A DNA stretch of 64,000 bases from AB-137-C09 sp964458185 (GCA_964458185.1 CAYWFG010000008.1:9449-73448); one strand, 5' to 3'; shown: positions 33,768 through 42,770, counted from the first letter of the stretch. Notes: generated from the sequence alone by a model not told the origin. Made by a program: numbers and translations.

Positions 33768-33914
33768 GTTTTATGCTCCGATATTGCCATGATAATATAT
33801 TTCAATGTTCATACCATGCTCCTGCATATTGCCAACAGACAATCATAAGTCAATCATGTTAGGCTACGCTGATATTAGAGGGTGGTACTGCATTCTTTAG
33901 GAGATAAATTCAAC

Positions 33915-34256
33915 ATGCATGAGATGTCACTTTGCGAGTCAATCATCAATACAGTCACCGAGCAAGCATCCCTTCATGCTTATGAACAAGTGCTATCTAT
34001 TCATTTAGAGGTTGGTTCACTTTCTTGTATTGAAACTAAAGCGATGTATTTTTCTTTTACGGCTGTCGCAAGCGGCACGATTGCTGATGGTGCGGTGCTT
34101 TGCATCCACCCTGTAAGTGCGATAGCTTGGTGCGAATCATGCGTTATGGAAGTCGCCATCACTCAACGTTACGATGCTTGCCCCCAATGTGGCTTTTACC
34201 CGCTGGATATTCAACAAGGCGATACCATGCGAATCAAAGACATAGAGGTCATATAA
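33915..34256 (+). CDS. hypA: Hydrogenase nickel-incorporation protein HypA, orphan
   Basis: This 113-aa nickel metallochaperone for NiFe-hydrogenase (or urease) starts MHEMSL, with the N-terminal Met-His-Glu that binds Ni. Its zinc site is two CxxC pairs (CESC and CPQC, about 73-76 and 90-93). AGGAG lies 11 nt before the ATG. No other hyp, hydrogenase or urease gene occurs in the window, so its partners are elsewhere or lost. It is a single-gene unit that ends at a hairpin shared with the convergent ComEA-like gene. Confidence 0.92.
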   Translation: MHEMSLCESIINTVTEQASLHAYEQVLSIHLEVGSLSCIETKAMYFSFTAVASGTIADGAVLCIHPVSAIAWCESCVMEVAITQRYDACPQCGFYPLDIQQGDTMRIKDIEVI

Positions 34257-34278
34257 TGATTACAGACTCTTTATAGAC

Positions 34279-34306
34279 AAGTCCCCTTGATCACTCAAAG
34301 GGACTT
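34279..34306. terminator. Hairpin between convergent hypA and the ComEA-like gene
   Basis: AAGTCCCCTTGA and TCAAAGGGACTT form a stem of eleven pairs with one mismatch around TCAC. It lacks a clean T-tract, so it is a possible bidirectional terminator rather than a certain one. Confidence 0.55.
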
Positions 34307-34318
34307 ATGCCGATCAAG

Positions 34319-34651
34319 CTATTTAGCAACGGCGGGTTCTTTTGCTTTGAGAACTGGCTTGGTTGCTGTGGAGAGTACGCCAAAAAGATCTTGAATGTTG
34401 ATTAACTTTTTTTCACCAACGCCTTTCACTGCCAATAATGCATCCATTCTTTTGATTTGACCATTTTTCTCACGAAAGCTAACAATAGCTGCTGCCGTTT
34501 TTTCACCAATGCCTTTGACCTCGGTGAGCTGTGTTGCAGTTGCCGTATTAATATCTTTAATATCAGCTGCTTGCAGCATGCCTGTATATGATAACAATAG
34601 CATGGACAATATGATAAACAAACCTTGTTTTATCGGTGATTTTATTTGCAT
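34319..34651 (-). CDS. ComEA-like helix-hairpin-helix exported protein
   Basis: This 110-aa protein has a signal peptide (about 10-28, ending LQAAD) and a double helix-hairpin-helix domain, INTATATQLTEVKGIGEKTAAAIVSFREKNG, then LLAVKGVGEKKLINIQDLF. This is the ComEA DNA-binding module that pulls transforming DNA into the periplasm. Stand-alone copies in proteobacteria can serve that role. The tail is Lys/Ala/Pro-rich. No other competence gene is nearby. Confidence 0.88.
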   Translation of the reverse strand: MQIKSPIKQGLFIILSMLLLSYTGMLQAADIKDINTATATQLTEVKGIGEKTAAAIVSFREKNGQIKRMDALLAVKGVGEKKLINIQDLFGVLSTATKPVLKAKEPAVAK

Positions 34652-34777
34652 GAACTATCTCCTTGTAGGTAATAACAACACAAACCAAATGTTCAAACAC
34701 CAATGGCTTGCTTGATGGAAACCATAAGTTGATAAAAGACTATTAGCAAGTATCGGCAATGTTCTCTCTAAAGCAAA

Positions 34778-34812
34778 CAAAAAATGCCGCGCAAAAGCGC
34801 AGCATTTTTTAT
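34778..34812 (-). terminator. Terminator of the ribosomal superoperon
   Basis: On the minus strand AAAAATGC.GCGC / GCGC.GCATTTTTT with a TTTT loop lies 18 nt after the rplQ stop. The A-run on the other arm could let it work in both directions. Confidence 0.93.
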
Positions 34813-34829
34813 ACAAAAGAAGTTAAAAA

Positions 34830-35219
34830 CTATTCAACAAGTTCCGCTTCTACGGCTTGCTCAACATAATCAACCAAGGCAATAACAGCCATTGGTGCTG
34901 CATCACCCACACGAAACCCTGTTTTGGTCATGCGTGTGTAACCACCTGTACGCTCAGTAAAAAGCGGGGCAACATCATGAAATAAAAAGTCAACCACTTT
35001 ACGATGGCGCAATTTAGACAATGCCTGCCGTCTGGCATGCAAATCACCACGTTTTGCCAACGTCACCATTTTTTCCACATAAGGGCGAACCGCACGTGCT
35101 TTGGCTTCTGTGGTTTTGATACTGCCATGCATGATCACTTCACCAGCGAGATTAGACAACAATGCACGACGGTGACCTGATGGTCTACCAAGCGCACCAC
35201 GGTGTTTACGATGTCTCAT
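34830..35219 (-). CDS. rplQ: 50S ribosomal protein L17
   Basis: This 129-aa protein is the last gene of the superoperon. The N-terminus MRHRKHRGALGRPSGHRRALLSNL and the RPYVEKMVTLAKRG segment are diagnostic. The acidic C-terminal tail (DYVEQAVEAELVE) is a common extension. It follows rpoA by 48 nt. Confidence 0.98.
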   Translation of the reverse strand: MRHRKHRGALGRPSGHRRALLSNLAGEVIMHGSIKTTEAKARAVRPYVEKMVTLAKRGDLHARRQALSKLRHRKVVDFLFHDVAPLFTERTGGYTRMTKTGFRVGDAAPMAVIALVDYVEQAVEAELVE

Positions 35220-35267
35220 GATATCTTCCTTTTTTCAACAGACCTGCATCCAATACAGGCATCATTT

Positions 35268-36251
35268 TTATTCAGTTTCAACAACAGTAGATTCTGGGTC
35301 AGGCTTCCAGTCACCCAGATCCATACCCAAGCTCAAGCCCAATGTTTCCAATACGATCATAATTTCATTCAATGATTTACGCCCAAAGTTAGGGGTACGA
35401 AGCATTTCTTGCTCACTGCGCTGAACCAAATCACCTACACGAAATACATCGTCACTCTTCAAACAATTCATTGAGCGAACAGAAAGATCTAAATGATCAA
35501 TCGGCTGACTTAAAATATCTTCAATGCGTTCTTCAATGACATCTTCAACTTCTTCTGCAACAATACAATCAAAGTCAGAGAAAACATCCAATTGCTCTTG
35601 AATAATTTTAGCTGCTTCACTTACCGCTGATTCAGGAGAAATACCACCATTAGTTTCAACTTCCAAAATCAACTTATCATAATTTGTTTTTTGACTGATC
35701 CTTGCATTATCCACACGAGTAGAAACACGGCGAACAGGAGAAAAAGAAGCATCTAACAATAAAAAACCTAAAGGTCGATCGTCATCACTGCGTTCATTGG
35801 CAGGGTCATAACCACGACCATTTTCAATAATCGCTTCAAACTTAAATACAGCATCTTGGTTCAGATGCGCAAGAACCAATTCAGGGTTCAATACACGAAC
35901 ACCAGCAGGGCATTGAATATCACCAGCAGTCACAACTGCAGGGCCTTCAATATCCACCACTATATTTGCGATTCCTTCGGTGTTTTCAATCAGAACATCC
36001 AGTTCTTTAAGCGTTAACATCATATCCATGACATCTTCACGAACGCCCTTGATGGTATCAAATTCATGCTGTACACCATCAAATTTCACAGAAGTGACCG
36101 CAGCCCCAACCATAGATGACAACAACATACGACGAAGCGCATTGCCCAACGATGTACCATACCCACGTTCAAGTGGCTCAAATGTAATTTTTGAAAAACG
36201 ACCTGGAATAATCTCTTCTATATCAATAGAACGAGGCTTGATTAAGTCCAT
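35268..36251 (-). CDS. rpoA: RNA polymerase alpha subunit
   Basis: This 327-aa protein has both domains. The N-terminal dimerisation domain has FEPLERGYGTSLGNALRRMLLSSMVGAAVTSV. After a linker near residue 235-250 the C-terminal domain has VRSMNCLKSDDVFRVGDLVQRSEQEMLRTPNFGRKSLNEI, which contacts UP elements and activators. It is placed between rpsD and rplQ as in other proteobacteria. The 120-nt gap before it contains a weak hairpin. Confidence 0.98.
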   Translation of the reverse strand: MDLIKPRSIDIEEIIPGRFSKITFEPLERGYGTSLGNALRRMLLSSMVGAAVTSVKFDGVQHEFDTIKGVREDVMDMMLTLKELDVLIENTEGIANIVVDIEGPAVVTAGDIQCPAGVRVLNPELVLAHLNQDAVFKFEAIIENGRGYDPANERSDDDRPLGFLLLDASFSPVRRVSTRVDNARISQKTNYDKLILEVETNGGISPESAVSEAAKIIQEQLDVFSDFDCIVAEEVEDVIEERIEDILSQPIDHLDLSVRSMNCLKSDDVFRVGDLVQRSEQEMLRTPNFGRKSLNEIMIVLETLGLSLGMDLGDWKPDPESTVVETE

Positions 36252-36335
36252 TCAATGCACTCCAAAAAACTTTGTGAAAGCGTAAACCTTCAATCATTAT
36301 CTTCAATAGAATGATCAAACATTTACTTAACCGAG

Positions 36336-36365
36336 TAAAAAAGAAGAAGTCACCCAAAGGTGACT
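36336..36365 (-). terminator. Weak hairpin with T-rich tail between rpsD and rpoA
   Basis: AGTCACC and GGTGACT form a seven-pair stem. The minus-strand transcript then runs TCTTCTTTTTT. It could cause partial termination or processing and so set rpoA and rplQ dosage. Confidence 0.55.
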
Positions 36366-36371
36366 GCTTAT

Positions 36372-37001
36372 TTATTTTGAATACAACTCAACAACAAGCT
36401 GCTCACGAATTGATGGATCCAATTGCTCTCGCACTGGCATCTCACGAAAAACACCTTTTAATGTTTGCAAGTCCATATCCAACCATTCAGAAAGACCACG
36501 CTGTCCTGCGGCTTCAGCCGAAGCTTTTACCCGCAAATGCTCTTTCGCTTTGCTGATAACTTCAATCTCATCACCCACTGCTACACGGTAAGAAGGGATG
36601 TTAGCAACACGCCCATTCACAGTGATATGCTTGTGACGAACGATTTGACGTGCTTCAGTGCGCGATGTTGCAAGACCCATGCGATAAACGACATTATCTA
36701 AACGTGACTCTAGCAATTGCAGCAGGTTTAAACCCGTAATACCGCTCAAGCGATCTGCATCTTTAAAGTAACGCAAAAATTGCTTTTCTTGCAGACCATA
36801 GATCCGTTTTACTTTCTGCTTTTCACGCAACTGTAAACCGTAATCGGAAACTTTTGAACGACGACCTTGACCATGCATACCTGGTGCAAAGGGTCTACGT
36901 TCAATAGGACACTTGTTAGAATAACATTTGCTACCCTTCAAGTATAAACGATCACCTTCGCGGCGACATAAACGACATTTAGCCTCTAAATAACGTGCCA
37001 T
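36372..37001 (-). CDS. rpsD: 30S ribosomal protein S4
   Basis: This 209-aa primary 16S-binding protein starts MARYLEAKCRLCRREG, with a Cys9-x2-Cys12 zinc-type pair near the N-terminus and a third Cys at YSNKC. The S4 RNA-binding domain is at RLDNVVYRMGLATSRTEARQIVRHKHITVNGRVANIPSYRV. AGGAG precedes this ATG. An in-frame extension of 16 codons would overlap rpsK. In E. coli S4 represses its own operon. No leader structure could be judged here. Confidence 0.98.
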   Translation of the reverse strand: MARYLEAKCRLCRREGDRLYLKGSKCYSNKCPIERRPFAPGMHGQGRRSKVSDYGLQLREKQKVKRIYGLQEKQFLRYFKDADRLSGITGLNLLQLLESRLDNVVYRMGLATSRTEARQIVRHKHITVNGRVANIPSYRVAVGDEIEVISKAKEHLRVKASAEAAGQRGLSEWLDMDLQTLKGVFREMPVREQLDPSIREQLVVELYSK

Positions 37002-37014
37002 AAACCAACGACTC

Positions 37015-37398
37015 CTAAACTCGACGCCGTTTTGGAGGACGGCAACCATTATGTGGGATTGGGGTTACATCACGAATGGCGGTTACATTCAATCCAACAG
37101 CCGCAATCGCTCTCAATGCAGATTCACGACCAGAACCTGGGCCACGAAGCAGCACAGACACATTTTTTACGCCATGATCAATAGCCTTTTGGGAAGCTTC
37201 TTCTGCCGCAACCTGCGCTGCAAAAGGGGTGCTTTTACGCGACCCACGAAAGTTGGTGCCACTCGTTGCCCAACAAATCGCATTGCCCGACTCATCGGTG
37301 AATGTAATAATTGTATTATTAAACGAAGCACGGATATGCGCAACAGCGTTGGCAATATTTTTCCGTACTTTTTTCTTACCTGTTCTAGGTGCAGCCAT
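37015..37398 (-). CDS. rpsK: 30S ribosomal protein S11
   Basis: This 127-aa protein has the conserved core HIRASFNNTIITFTDESGNAICWATSG and the C-terminal DVTPIPHNGCRPPKRRRV. It lies between rpsM and rpsD, with AGAGAAAA before the ATG. Confidence 0.98.
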   Translation of the reverse strand: MAAPRTGKKKVRKNIANAVAHIRASFNNTIITFTDESGNAICWATSGTNFRGSRKSTPFAAQVAAEEASQKAIDHGVKNVSVLLRGPGSGRESALRAIAAVGLNVTAIRDVTPIPHNGCRPPKRRRV

Positions 37399-37417
37399 AA
37401 TTTTCTCTCAGACCTGC

Positions 37418-37783
37418 TTATTTCTTTTTGCCAGCAACAGTACGACGCGGCCCTTTTCTGGTACGGGCATTAGTCTTACTGCGCTGTCCACGAACTGGTA
37501 AACCACGGCGATGACGCAAGCCACGGTAGCAACCAAGATCAGTCAAACGCTTAATATTCAGCGTTACTTCACGGCGCAAATCACCTTCAACCGTAAATGC
37601 TTCTACAGCACCACGAATACTGGTAACTTCAGCCTCACTAAGATCTTTTACTCGAGCACTGGGATCAATCCCAGCCTCCTGAAGAATTTTAGTGGAACTG
37701 GACGAACCAATGCCATAAATATAAGTAAGAGCTACTACTACGCGCTTTTGCGTAGGAATATTTACTCCAGAAATACGAGCCAA
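37418..37783 (-). CDS. rpsM: 30S ribosomal protein S13
   Basis: This 121-aa head protein contacts the P-site tRNA and 23S rRNA. MARISGVNIPTQKRVVVALTYIYGIG is diagnostic, as are RGLRHRRGLPVRGQRSKTNARTRKG and the basic tail VAGKKK. GGAGG lies before the ATG. Confidence 0.98.
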   Translation of the reverse strand: MARISGVNIPTQKRVVVALTYIYGIGSSSSTKILQEAGIDPSARVKDLSEAEVTSIRGAVEAFTVEGDLRREVTLNIKRLTDLGCYRGLRHRRGLPVRGQRSKTNARTRKGPRRTVAGKKK

Positions 37784-37816
37784 ACCATGCCTCCTGTTAC
37801 AGTGCCGCAGCCATCA

Positions 37817-37930
37817 TCAGCCTTGACGCTGCTTGTGACGTGGGTTTTCGCAGATAACGCGTACAACACCTTTACGGCGAATGACACGACATTTACTGCA
37901 TATTTTTTTTACTGATGCCTGAACTTTCAT
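37817..37930 (-). CDS. rpmJ: 50S ribosomal protein L36
   Basis: This 37-aa protein begins MKVQASVKKICSKCRVIRRKG and ends RVICENPRHKQRQG. The CxxC, Cys27 and His32 set is the intact zinc-binding form. It has the usual position between infA and rpsM. Confidence 0.96.
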   Translation of the reverse strand: MKVQASVKKICSKCRVIRRKGVVRVICENPRHKQRQG

Positions 37931-37965
37931 TATCAACCTCTAAGAAAGACCCTAATCAATAAAGA

Positions 37966-38184
37966 TTATTTAGCGCGGTAGCTAATGCGTCCGCGACTTA
38001 GATCATACGGAGAAATTTCCACCGTTACTTTATCACCAGGTAAGATACGAATATAATACTTGCGCATTTTACCTGAAATAGTACATAACAACTCATGGTC
38101 ATTTTCCAATTTTACTTTGAACATCGCATTGGGAAGTTTTTCTACAACTTCACCAGCCATCTCAATAATATCTTCTTTCGCCAT
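37966..38184 (-). CDS. infA: Translation initiation factor IF-1
   Basis: This 72-aa OB-fold protein binds the ribosomal A site during initiation. MAKEDIIEMAGEVVEKLPNAMFKVKLENDHELLCTISGKMRKYYIRILPGDKV is a near-consensus sequence. It lies 18 nt after adk and 35 nt before rpmJ. Confidence 0.98.
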   Translation of the reverse strand: MAKEDIIEMAGEVVEKLPNAMFKVKLENDHELLCTISGKMRKYYIRILPGDKVTVEISPYDLSRGRISYRAK

Positions 38185-38202
38185 ATCACCTACCCTTAGT
38201 TA

Positions 38203-38847
38203 TTATTTGCCAAGAGCTTGCACAAGCCGCGAGTAAATATCATCAAGATTACCTTCAGCATCTACGCTACGAAAAAGATCAGAGTTCGCATAATAATCAA
38301 GCAATGGTGCTGTTTGAGTACCATATACTTTTAAACGCGATCCAATCACTTCTTCACGATCATCATCACGCTGATAAAGCGAACTTCCACAACGATCACA
38401 GCACCCTTCTTTTTCGGGCGGCGAATAATGCCGATGAAATCCAAAACCGCAAGCAGAACATATTAATCGACCCGATAAACGATTGATCAAAACTGTTTCT
38501 TCTGCTTCCATAAAAACAACACGATCAATCACAATACCATGCTCAGCAAGCATTTTAGACAAAGCCTCTGCCTGCGCTACATTGCGCGGGAAACCGTCTA
38601 AAACAAAGCCTTTTACCGCATCATTAGCAGAAATACGTGACTCAATCATACCAATAACAACGGCATCAGGAACCAACTCGCCAGCATCCATAAATGCTTT
38701 AGCTTTCAGCCCCAGTTCACTACTAGATTTCACCTCAGAGCGCAATAAGTCACCCATCGCAATGACCAATAAACCATACGCTTCAGATAAACGTATACCT
38801 TGCGTTCCTTTACCAACCCCTGGAGGACCAAATAAAATCACATTCAT
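38203..38847 (-). CDS. adk: Adenylate kinase with zinc-type LID
   Basis: This 214-aa enzyme interconverts ATP, ADP and AMP. The P-loop FGPPGVGKGTQ is at about 6-16, and DGFPRNVAQA is the AMP-site loop. The LID domain carries four cysteines (CSAC...CCDRC, about 127-152), the zinc-binding form seen in Gram-positives and some proteobacteria. It sits between secY and infA. Confidence 0.97.
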   Translation of the reverse strand: MNVILFGPPGVGKGTQGIRLSEAYGLLVIAMGDLLRSEVKSSSELGLKAKAFMDAGELVPDAVVIGMIESRISANDAVKGFVLDGFPRNVAQAEALSKMLAEHGIVIDRVVFMEAEETVLINRLSGRLICSACGFGFHRHYSPPEKEGCCDRCGSSLYQRDDDREEVIGSRLKVYGTQTAPLLDYYANSDLFRSVDAEGNLDDIYSRLVQALGK

Positions 38848-38849
38848 GG

Positions 38850-40178
38850 TTAACGACTCTTAAGCCGAGCTTTCTTCATCAAACCTTCATACTGATGGCT
38901 CATCAAATGCGCCTGAATTTGTGACATGGTATCCATCGTTACCACGACCACAATCAACAGGCTTGTACCACCAAAGTAAAAGGGAACCGATAATTTGCTG
39001 ATCAAAATTTCTGGCAGCAGGCACACTAACGATACATAAAGCGCACCAACCACAGTAATCCTAGTCAACACATCATCAATATACTTGGCTGTTTTTTGCC
39101 CTGGTTTAATACCAGGAATAAAACCACCATTCTTCTTCAAGTTATCGGCTGTTTCCTTCGGATTGAAAACAATGGCAGTATAGAAGAAGCAAAAGAAGAC
39201 AATAAGCCCAACAAACAAACTCAAGTACAACCATTGCCCAGGAGCCATCAGTGCTGCCACATCAGCAAGCCACTCCATCCCTTCTACTTCTTTGGTAAAT
39301 TGCGCAAAAGTTGCTGGCAATAATATTAAGCTAGAAGCAAAAATAGGCGGAATAACACCTGCAGTATTAACTTTTAAAGGCAAGAATGAACTTTGCCCAC
39401 CATATTGACGATTACCCACCTGCCGCTTGGCATACTGCACGGTAATTCGTCGCTGCGCTCGTTCAAACCAAACAACCACAGCAGTAACAGCAACCGCCAT
39501 CAAGAACAAAGCAAGCACCAAAAACGGTGAGTATTCACCCGTACTGGCTAATTCTAGCGTACCAAAAATAGCAGACGGCAAACCCGCGACAATACCTGCA
39601 AAAATAATCAGTGAAATACCATTACCAATACCACGCTCGGTAATCTGCTCGCCCAACCACATCAGAAATACTGTACCACTGACCAAGGTCACAACGGTAA
39701 TAAAACGAAACATTAAACCAGGATCAACAACCACCGATTGACCATTAACCTGAAAAGTTTCTAATCCATAAGACATGCCAATACCCTGAAAAATTGCCAA
39801 GCCAACCGTACCGTAACGGGTATATTGGGTGATTTTACGTCGACCTGCCTCACCTTCTTTCTTGAGTTGTTCAAGTTTTGGCGATACCACAGTCATTAAC
39901 TGAATAATAATAGCAGCAGAGATATAGGGCATGATACCAAGGGCAAAGATCGTCAGGCGAGACAATGCTCCACCTGAAAACATATCAAACATGCCGAGCA
40001 GGCTGCCTTTGGCTTCACTAAAAAATTGTGCCAAGACATGCGCATCAATACCTGGAACTGGAATATGCGCACCCAAGCGGTAGACAATAAGCATGCCTAA
40101 CACAAACAGAATGCGTGCTTTCAGCTCAGGAATCTTGCCAATATTGCCAAGACCACCCACGGCTGATACTTGATTCAT
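38850..40178 (-). CDS. secY: Preprotein translocase subunit SecY
   Basis: This 442-aa ten-helix channel subunit of the Sec translocon has signatures LGIMPYISAAIIIQLMTVVSPKLEQLKKEGEAGRRKITQYTRYGT, YAKRQVGNRQYGGQSSFLPLKVNTAGVIPPIFA and NPKETADNLKKNGGFIPGIKPG. Its position between rplO and adk is the usual spc-operon end. It starts 2 nt after the rplO stop. Confidence 0.98.
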   Translation of the reverse strand: MNQVSAVGGLGNIGKIPELKARILFVLGMLIVYRLGAHIPVPGIDAHVLAQFFSEAKGSLLGMFDMFSGGALSRLTIFALGIMPYISAAIIIQLMTVVSPKLEQLKKEGEAGRRKITQYTRYGTVGLAIFQGIGMSYGLETFQVNGQSVVVDPGLMFRFITVVTLVSGTVFLMWLGEQITERGIGNGISLIIFAGIVAGLPSAIFGTLELASTGEYSPFLVLALFLMAVAVTAVVVWFERAQRRITVQYAKRQVGNRQYGGQSSFLPLKVNTAGVIPPIFASSLILLPATFAQFTKEVEGMEWLADVAALMAPGQWLYLSLFVGLIVFFCFFYTAIVFNPKETADNLKKNGGFIPGIKPGQKTAKYIDDVLTRITVVGALYVSLVCLLPEILISKLSVPFYFGGTSLLIVVVVTMDTMSQIQAHLMSHQYEGLMKKARLKSR

Positions 40179-40180
40179 GC

Positions 40181-40630
40181 TTATTCCGCTCCAGCCAAAC
40201 GAATAGAACCACCTGCAGCCTCAACCTTCGCCGCAGCAGCCTTAGAAACAGCGGTAACACAAATTTCTAATTTAACAGCAAGCTCACCTGTTGCCAACAG
40301 CTTCACAGGCAAAGCAGCATTGCCAATCAGTCCAGTCTTCAATAACATATCAGCATCAACCACGCTATCAGCGTCAAAGCTAGCCAACTGTTTAACATTT
40401 ACTAACTGAAAAACGGCCTTGTTTCTTGAGGTGAAACCACGCTTAGGAAGACGACGAATCAAAGGCATTTGACCACCTTCAAAACCGCGCATTACTTTAC
40501 CGCCAGTACGAGACTTTTGCCCTTTGTGACCGCGCCCGCCTGTTTTTCCTTGACCACTGGCGACACCACAGCCAAGACGTTGACGTTCACGACGTGATCC
40601 AGCGGTTGCCTGAATTGAATTCAACTTCAT
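40181..40630 (-). CDS. rplO: 50S ribosomal protein L15
   Basis: This 149-aa protein opens MKLNSIQATAGSRRERQRLGCGVASGQGKTGGRGHKGQKSR, the Gly-rich rRNA-binding arm. It has AAGGGAA before the ATG. A longer reading would extend 30 codons into spacer sequence and lacks family similarity. Confidence 0.97.
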   Translation of the reverse strand: MKLNSIQATAGSRRERQRLGCGVASGQGKTGGRGHKGQKSRTGGKVMRGFEGGQMPLIRRLPKRGFTSRNKAVFQLVNVKQLASFDADSVVDADMLLKTGLIGNAALPVKLLATGELAVKLEICVTAVSKAAAAKVEAAGGSIRLAGAE

Positions 40631-40720
40631 TTTTATTCCCTTCCAAGTATTGTATGGGATGTCATCAACCATACAAATGTTATAATGCATACTGAAACGG
40701 CAATAAAATGCCGCGATCAA

Positions 40721-40906
40721 TCAGCCGACAATTTGAACCAAATGAGGGATTGTATTCACCATGCCACGAATAGATGGTGTATCTTCCAGCTCAACTTCTT
40801 GATGCATACGACGCATACCCAGCCCACGCAAGCAAGCCTTTTGTTTTTTATTGTACCCGATTCCGCTCTTTATTTGGCGAACCCGAATGGTTTTTTTTTC
40901 GCTCAT
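40721..40906 (-). CDS. rpmD: 50S ribosomal protein L30
   Basis: This 61-aa protein has family sequence IRVRQIKSGIGYNKKQKACLRGLGMRRMHQEVELEDTPSIRGMVNTIPHLVQIV. It lies between rpsE and rplO as in the standard spc operon. Confidence 0.97.
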   Translation of the reverse strand: MSEKKTIRVRQIKSGIGYNKKQKACLRGLGMRRMHQEVELEDTPSIRGMVNTIPHLVQIVG

Positions 40907-40958
40907 GAAATTCCCCAGCGTTTAAAAACTTATGAGGGCAAATGCCCTCATAAGTCAA

Positions 40959-41435
40959 TTATGATTTAGCCCGACGCGCAGCAACTTGGTCAGGACTTTC
41001 TAATGTCTTTAAGCCATCAAAGGTAGCACGAACCACATTAATTTCGTTGCGAGAGCCGTGCATCTTCGTTAATACATCACGAATGCCTACGGCATCCAAT
41101 ACTGCACGAACTGCCGACCCTGCAATCACACCTGTACCTTCACTGGCAGGTTTTAACAATACCCGTGATGCATCTTGACGACCCGTAACAGGAAAATAAA
41201 TAGTACCACCTTTGCGTGGCACAAAAATCAACGATTTACGCGCAATTTCTGTGGCTTTACGAATGGCTTCAGGGACTTCTTTAGCTTTGGCATGACCAAA
41301 ACCTACATGACCATTACCATCGCCAACAACCATAAGAGCGGAAAAGCCCATGCGACGACCACCCGCAACAGTTTTGGCAACACGGTTGATGCCAATCAAT
41401 TTTTCAGTCAGATCTAATTCATCTGCGTTGATCAT
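40959..41435 (-). CDS. rpsE: 30S ribosomal protein S5
   Basis: This 158-aa decoding-fidelity protein has INRVAKTVAGGRRMGFSALMVVGDGNGHVGFGHAKAKEVPEAIRKA as N-terminal RNA-binding domain and GVIAGSAVRAVLDAVGIRDVLTKMHGSRNEINVVRATFDGL as C-terminal domain. Confidence 0.98.
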   Translation of the reverse strand: MINADELDLTEKLIGINRVAKTVAGGRRMGFSALMVVGDGNGHVGFGHAKAKEVPEAIRKATEIARKSLIFVPRKGGTIYFPVTGRQDASRVLLKPASEGTGVIAGSAVRAVLDAVGIRDVLTKMHGSRNEINVVRATFDGLKTLESPDQVAARRAKS

Positions 41436-41447
41436 TGTCTATAGCTC

Positions 41448-41801
41448 CTAAAACTTCAAGCCAGCAGAACGTGCGCCTTCGGCAAAGGCCTTGACACGTC
41501 CGTGGTAACGAAAAGAACCACGGTCAAATGCAACCTGCTCCACACCAGCGGCTTGTGCACGCTCTGCGAGCAGTTTGCCGACAGCTTCAGCAGCAGCACA
41601 GTTAGAGCCACTGGTAATATCACCATCGAGACTCGAAGCTGCAGCAAGTGTCTCACCCTTGGCATCATCAATAATTTGCCCATAAATATGGCGTGCAGAG
41701 CGAAATACGCTCAAACGCAACATACCTGAGGCCTTAACCCGTGAACGCACACGACGCGCACGACGAATTCCTGCATTGTTTTCATAACGCTTAGCAGACA
41801 T
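41448..41801 (-). CDS. rplR: 50S ribosomal protein L18
   Basis: This 117-aa 5S rRNA-binding protein has RRARRVRSRVKASGMLRLSVFRSARHIYGQIIDDAKGETLAAASSLDGD and the terminal FRYHGRVKAFAEGARSAGLKF. Confidence 0.98.
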   Translation of the reverse strand: MSAKRYENNAGIRRARRVRSRVKASGMLRLSVFRSARHIYGQIIDDAKGETLAAASSLDGDITSGSNCAAAEAVGKLLAERAQAAGVEQVAFDRGSFRYHGRVKAFAEGARSAGLKF

Positions 41802-41810
41802 GTTATCCCC

Positions 41811-42344
41811 TTACGCCCTTTTGCCTTCTTTCATCACAACACGCTCATCCATATAACGTACCCCTTTACCTTTGTATGGCTCTGGAGGACGGAAGGCGCG
41901 CACTTCAGCAGCGACTTGACCTACTTTTTGTTTGTCATAGCCAGAAATGGTTATCTTTGTTTGCTCAACATTTGCATCAACACCTTCGGGTAATACATAC
42001 TCAATAGGGTGCGAAAAACCAAGCGCAAGAACCAGTTTTCGTCCTTGTAATTGCGCACGATAACCAACGCCACGCAATTCTAAAACTTTACTAAACCCTT
42101 GACTCACGCCAATCATATTGTTGGCAATCAATGAACGTACAAGACCAAATAAAGCATTGTTTTTCTTCGTTTTCACATCAGTGCAAGAAACGCGCAACAC
42201 TGCGCCTTCTTGATCAACAGAAATGGTAGGAAACAAGGGTGACACCATGCTTCCCTTAGAACCCTTTACTGTTACTTGATCTGCTTCAATGTTGACTGAC
42301 ACACCAGCAGGAATATCAATAGGTTGTTTACCAATACGTGACAT
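41811..42344 (-). CDS. rplF: 50S ribosomal protein L6
   Basis: This 177-aa two-domain protein starts MSRIGKQPIDIPAGVSV. LELRGVGYRAQLQGRKLVLALGFSHPIEY and FRPPEPYKGKGVRYMDERVVMKEGKRA are conserved blocks at the sarcin-ricin side of the 50S subunit. Confidence 0.98.
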   Translation of the reverse strand: MSRIGKQPIDIPAGVSVNIEADQVTVKGSKGSMVSPLFPTISVDQEGAVLRVSCTDVKTKKNNALFGLVRSLIANNMIGVSQGFSKVLELRGVGYRAQLQGRKLVLALGFSHPIEYVLPEGVDANVEQTKITISGYDKQKVGQVAAEVRAFRPPEPYKGKGVRYMDERVVMKEGKRA

Positions 42345-42352
42345 ACGCTACC

Positions 42353-42748
42353 TCAAAAGACCGTACAAAGGACTTCGCCGCCAATATTGGCCTGACGTGC
42401 CTTTTTATCTGTCATCATGCCTTTGGATGTACTCACAACGGCAATACCATAACCATTTTTTACACGCGGAAGGGTTGTTGCATTACAATAAACCCGACGA
42501 CCAGGTTTCGATACGCGAGTAATCTCACGAATAACCCCGCGACCTTCATCATCAAACTTAAGAATCAAGCGAATGTATCGGCGACCTTTATAGTTATAAG
42601 GCTTTGCACCAACCACATACCCTTCTTCTTTTAGAATGGTTGCAATGGCAATCAAGGTGCGACTTGCACCCATTTCAATTTTTTCAATACCTGCTTGCTG
42701 TGCGTTACGAATACGTGTCAGCAAATCGGCAATTGGATCTGTCATCAT
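42353..42748 (-). CDS. rpsH: 30S ribosomal protein S8
   Basis: This 131-aa protein is a key 16S assembly protein and, in E. coli, the translational repressor of the spc operon. DPIADLLTRIRNAQQAGIEKIEMGASRTLIAIATILKEEGYV and the C-terminal GIAVVSTSKGMMTDKKARQANIGGEVLCTVF are standard. Confidence 0.98.
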   Translation of the reverse strand: MMTDPIADLLTRIRNAQQAGIEKIEMGASRTLIAIATILKEEGYVVGAKPYNYKGRRYIRLILKFDDEGRGVIREITRVSKPGRRVYCNATTLPRVKNGYGIAVVSTSKGMMTDKKARQANIGGEVLCTVF

Positions 42749-42770
42749 ATCACTATCTCCTTATTGCCCA

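Noticed and set aside
33768..33914. Possible FMN riboswitch upstream of ribBA
   Set aside because: The conserved RFN-element boxes were not found in either strand.
36252..36371. S4-binding pseudoknot between rpsD and rpoA
   Set aside because: Only a simple seven-pair hairpin is visible. No support for a pseudoknot.
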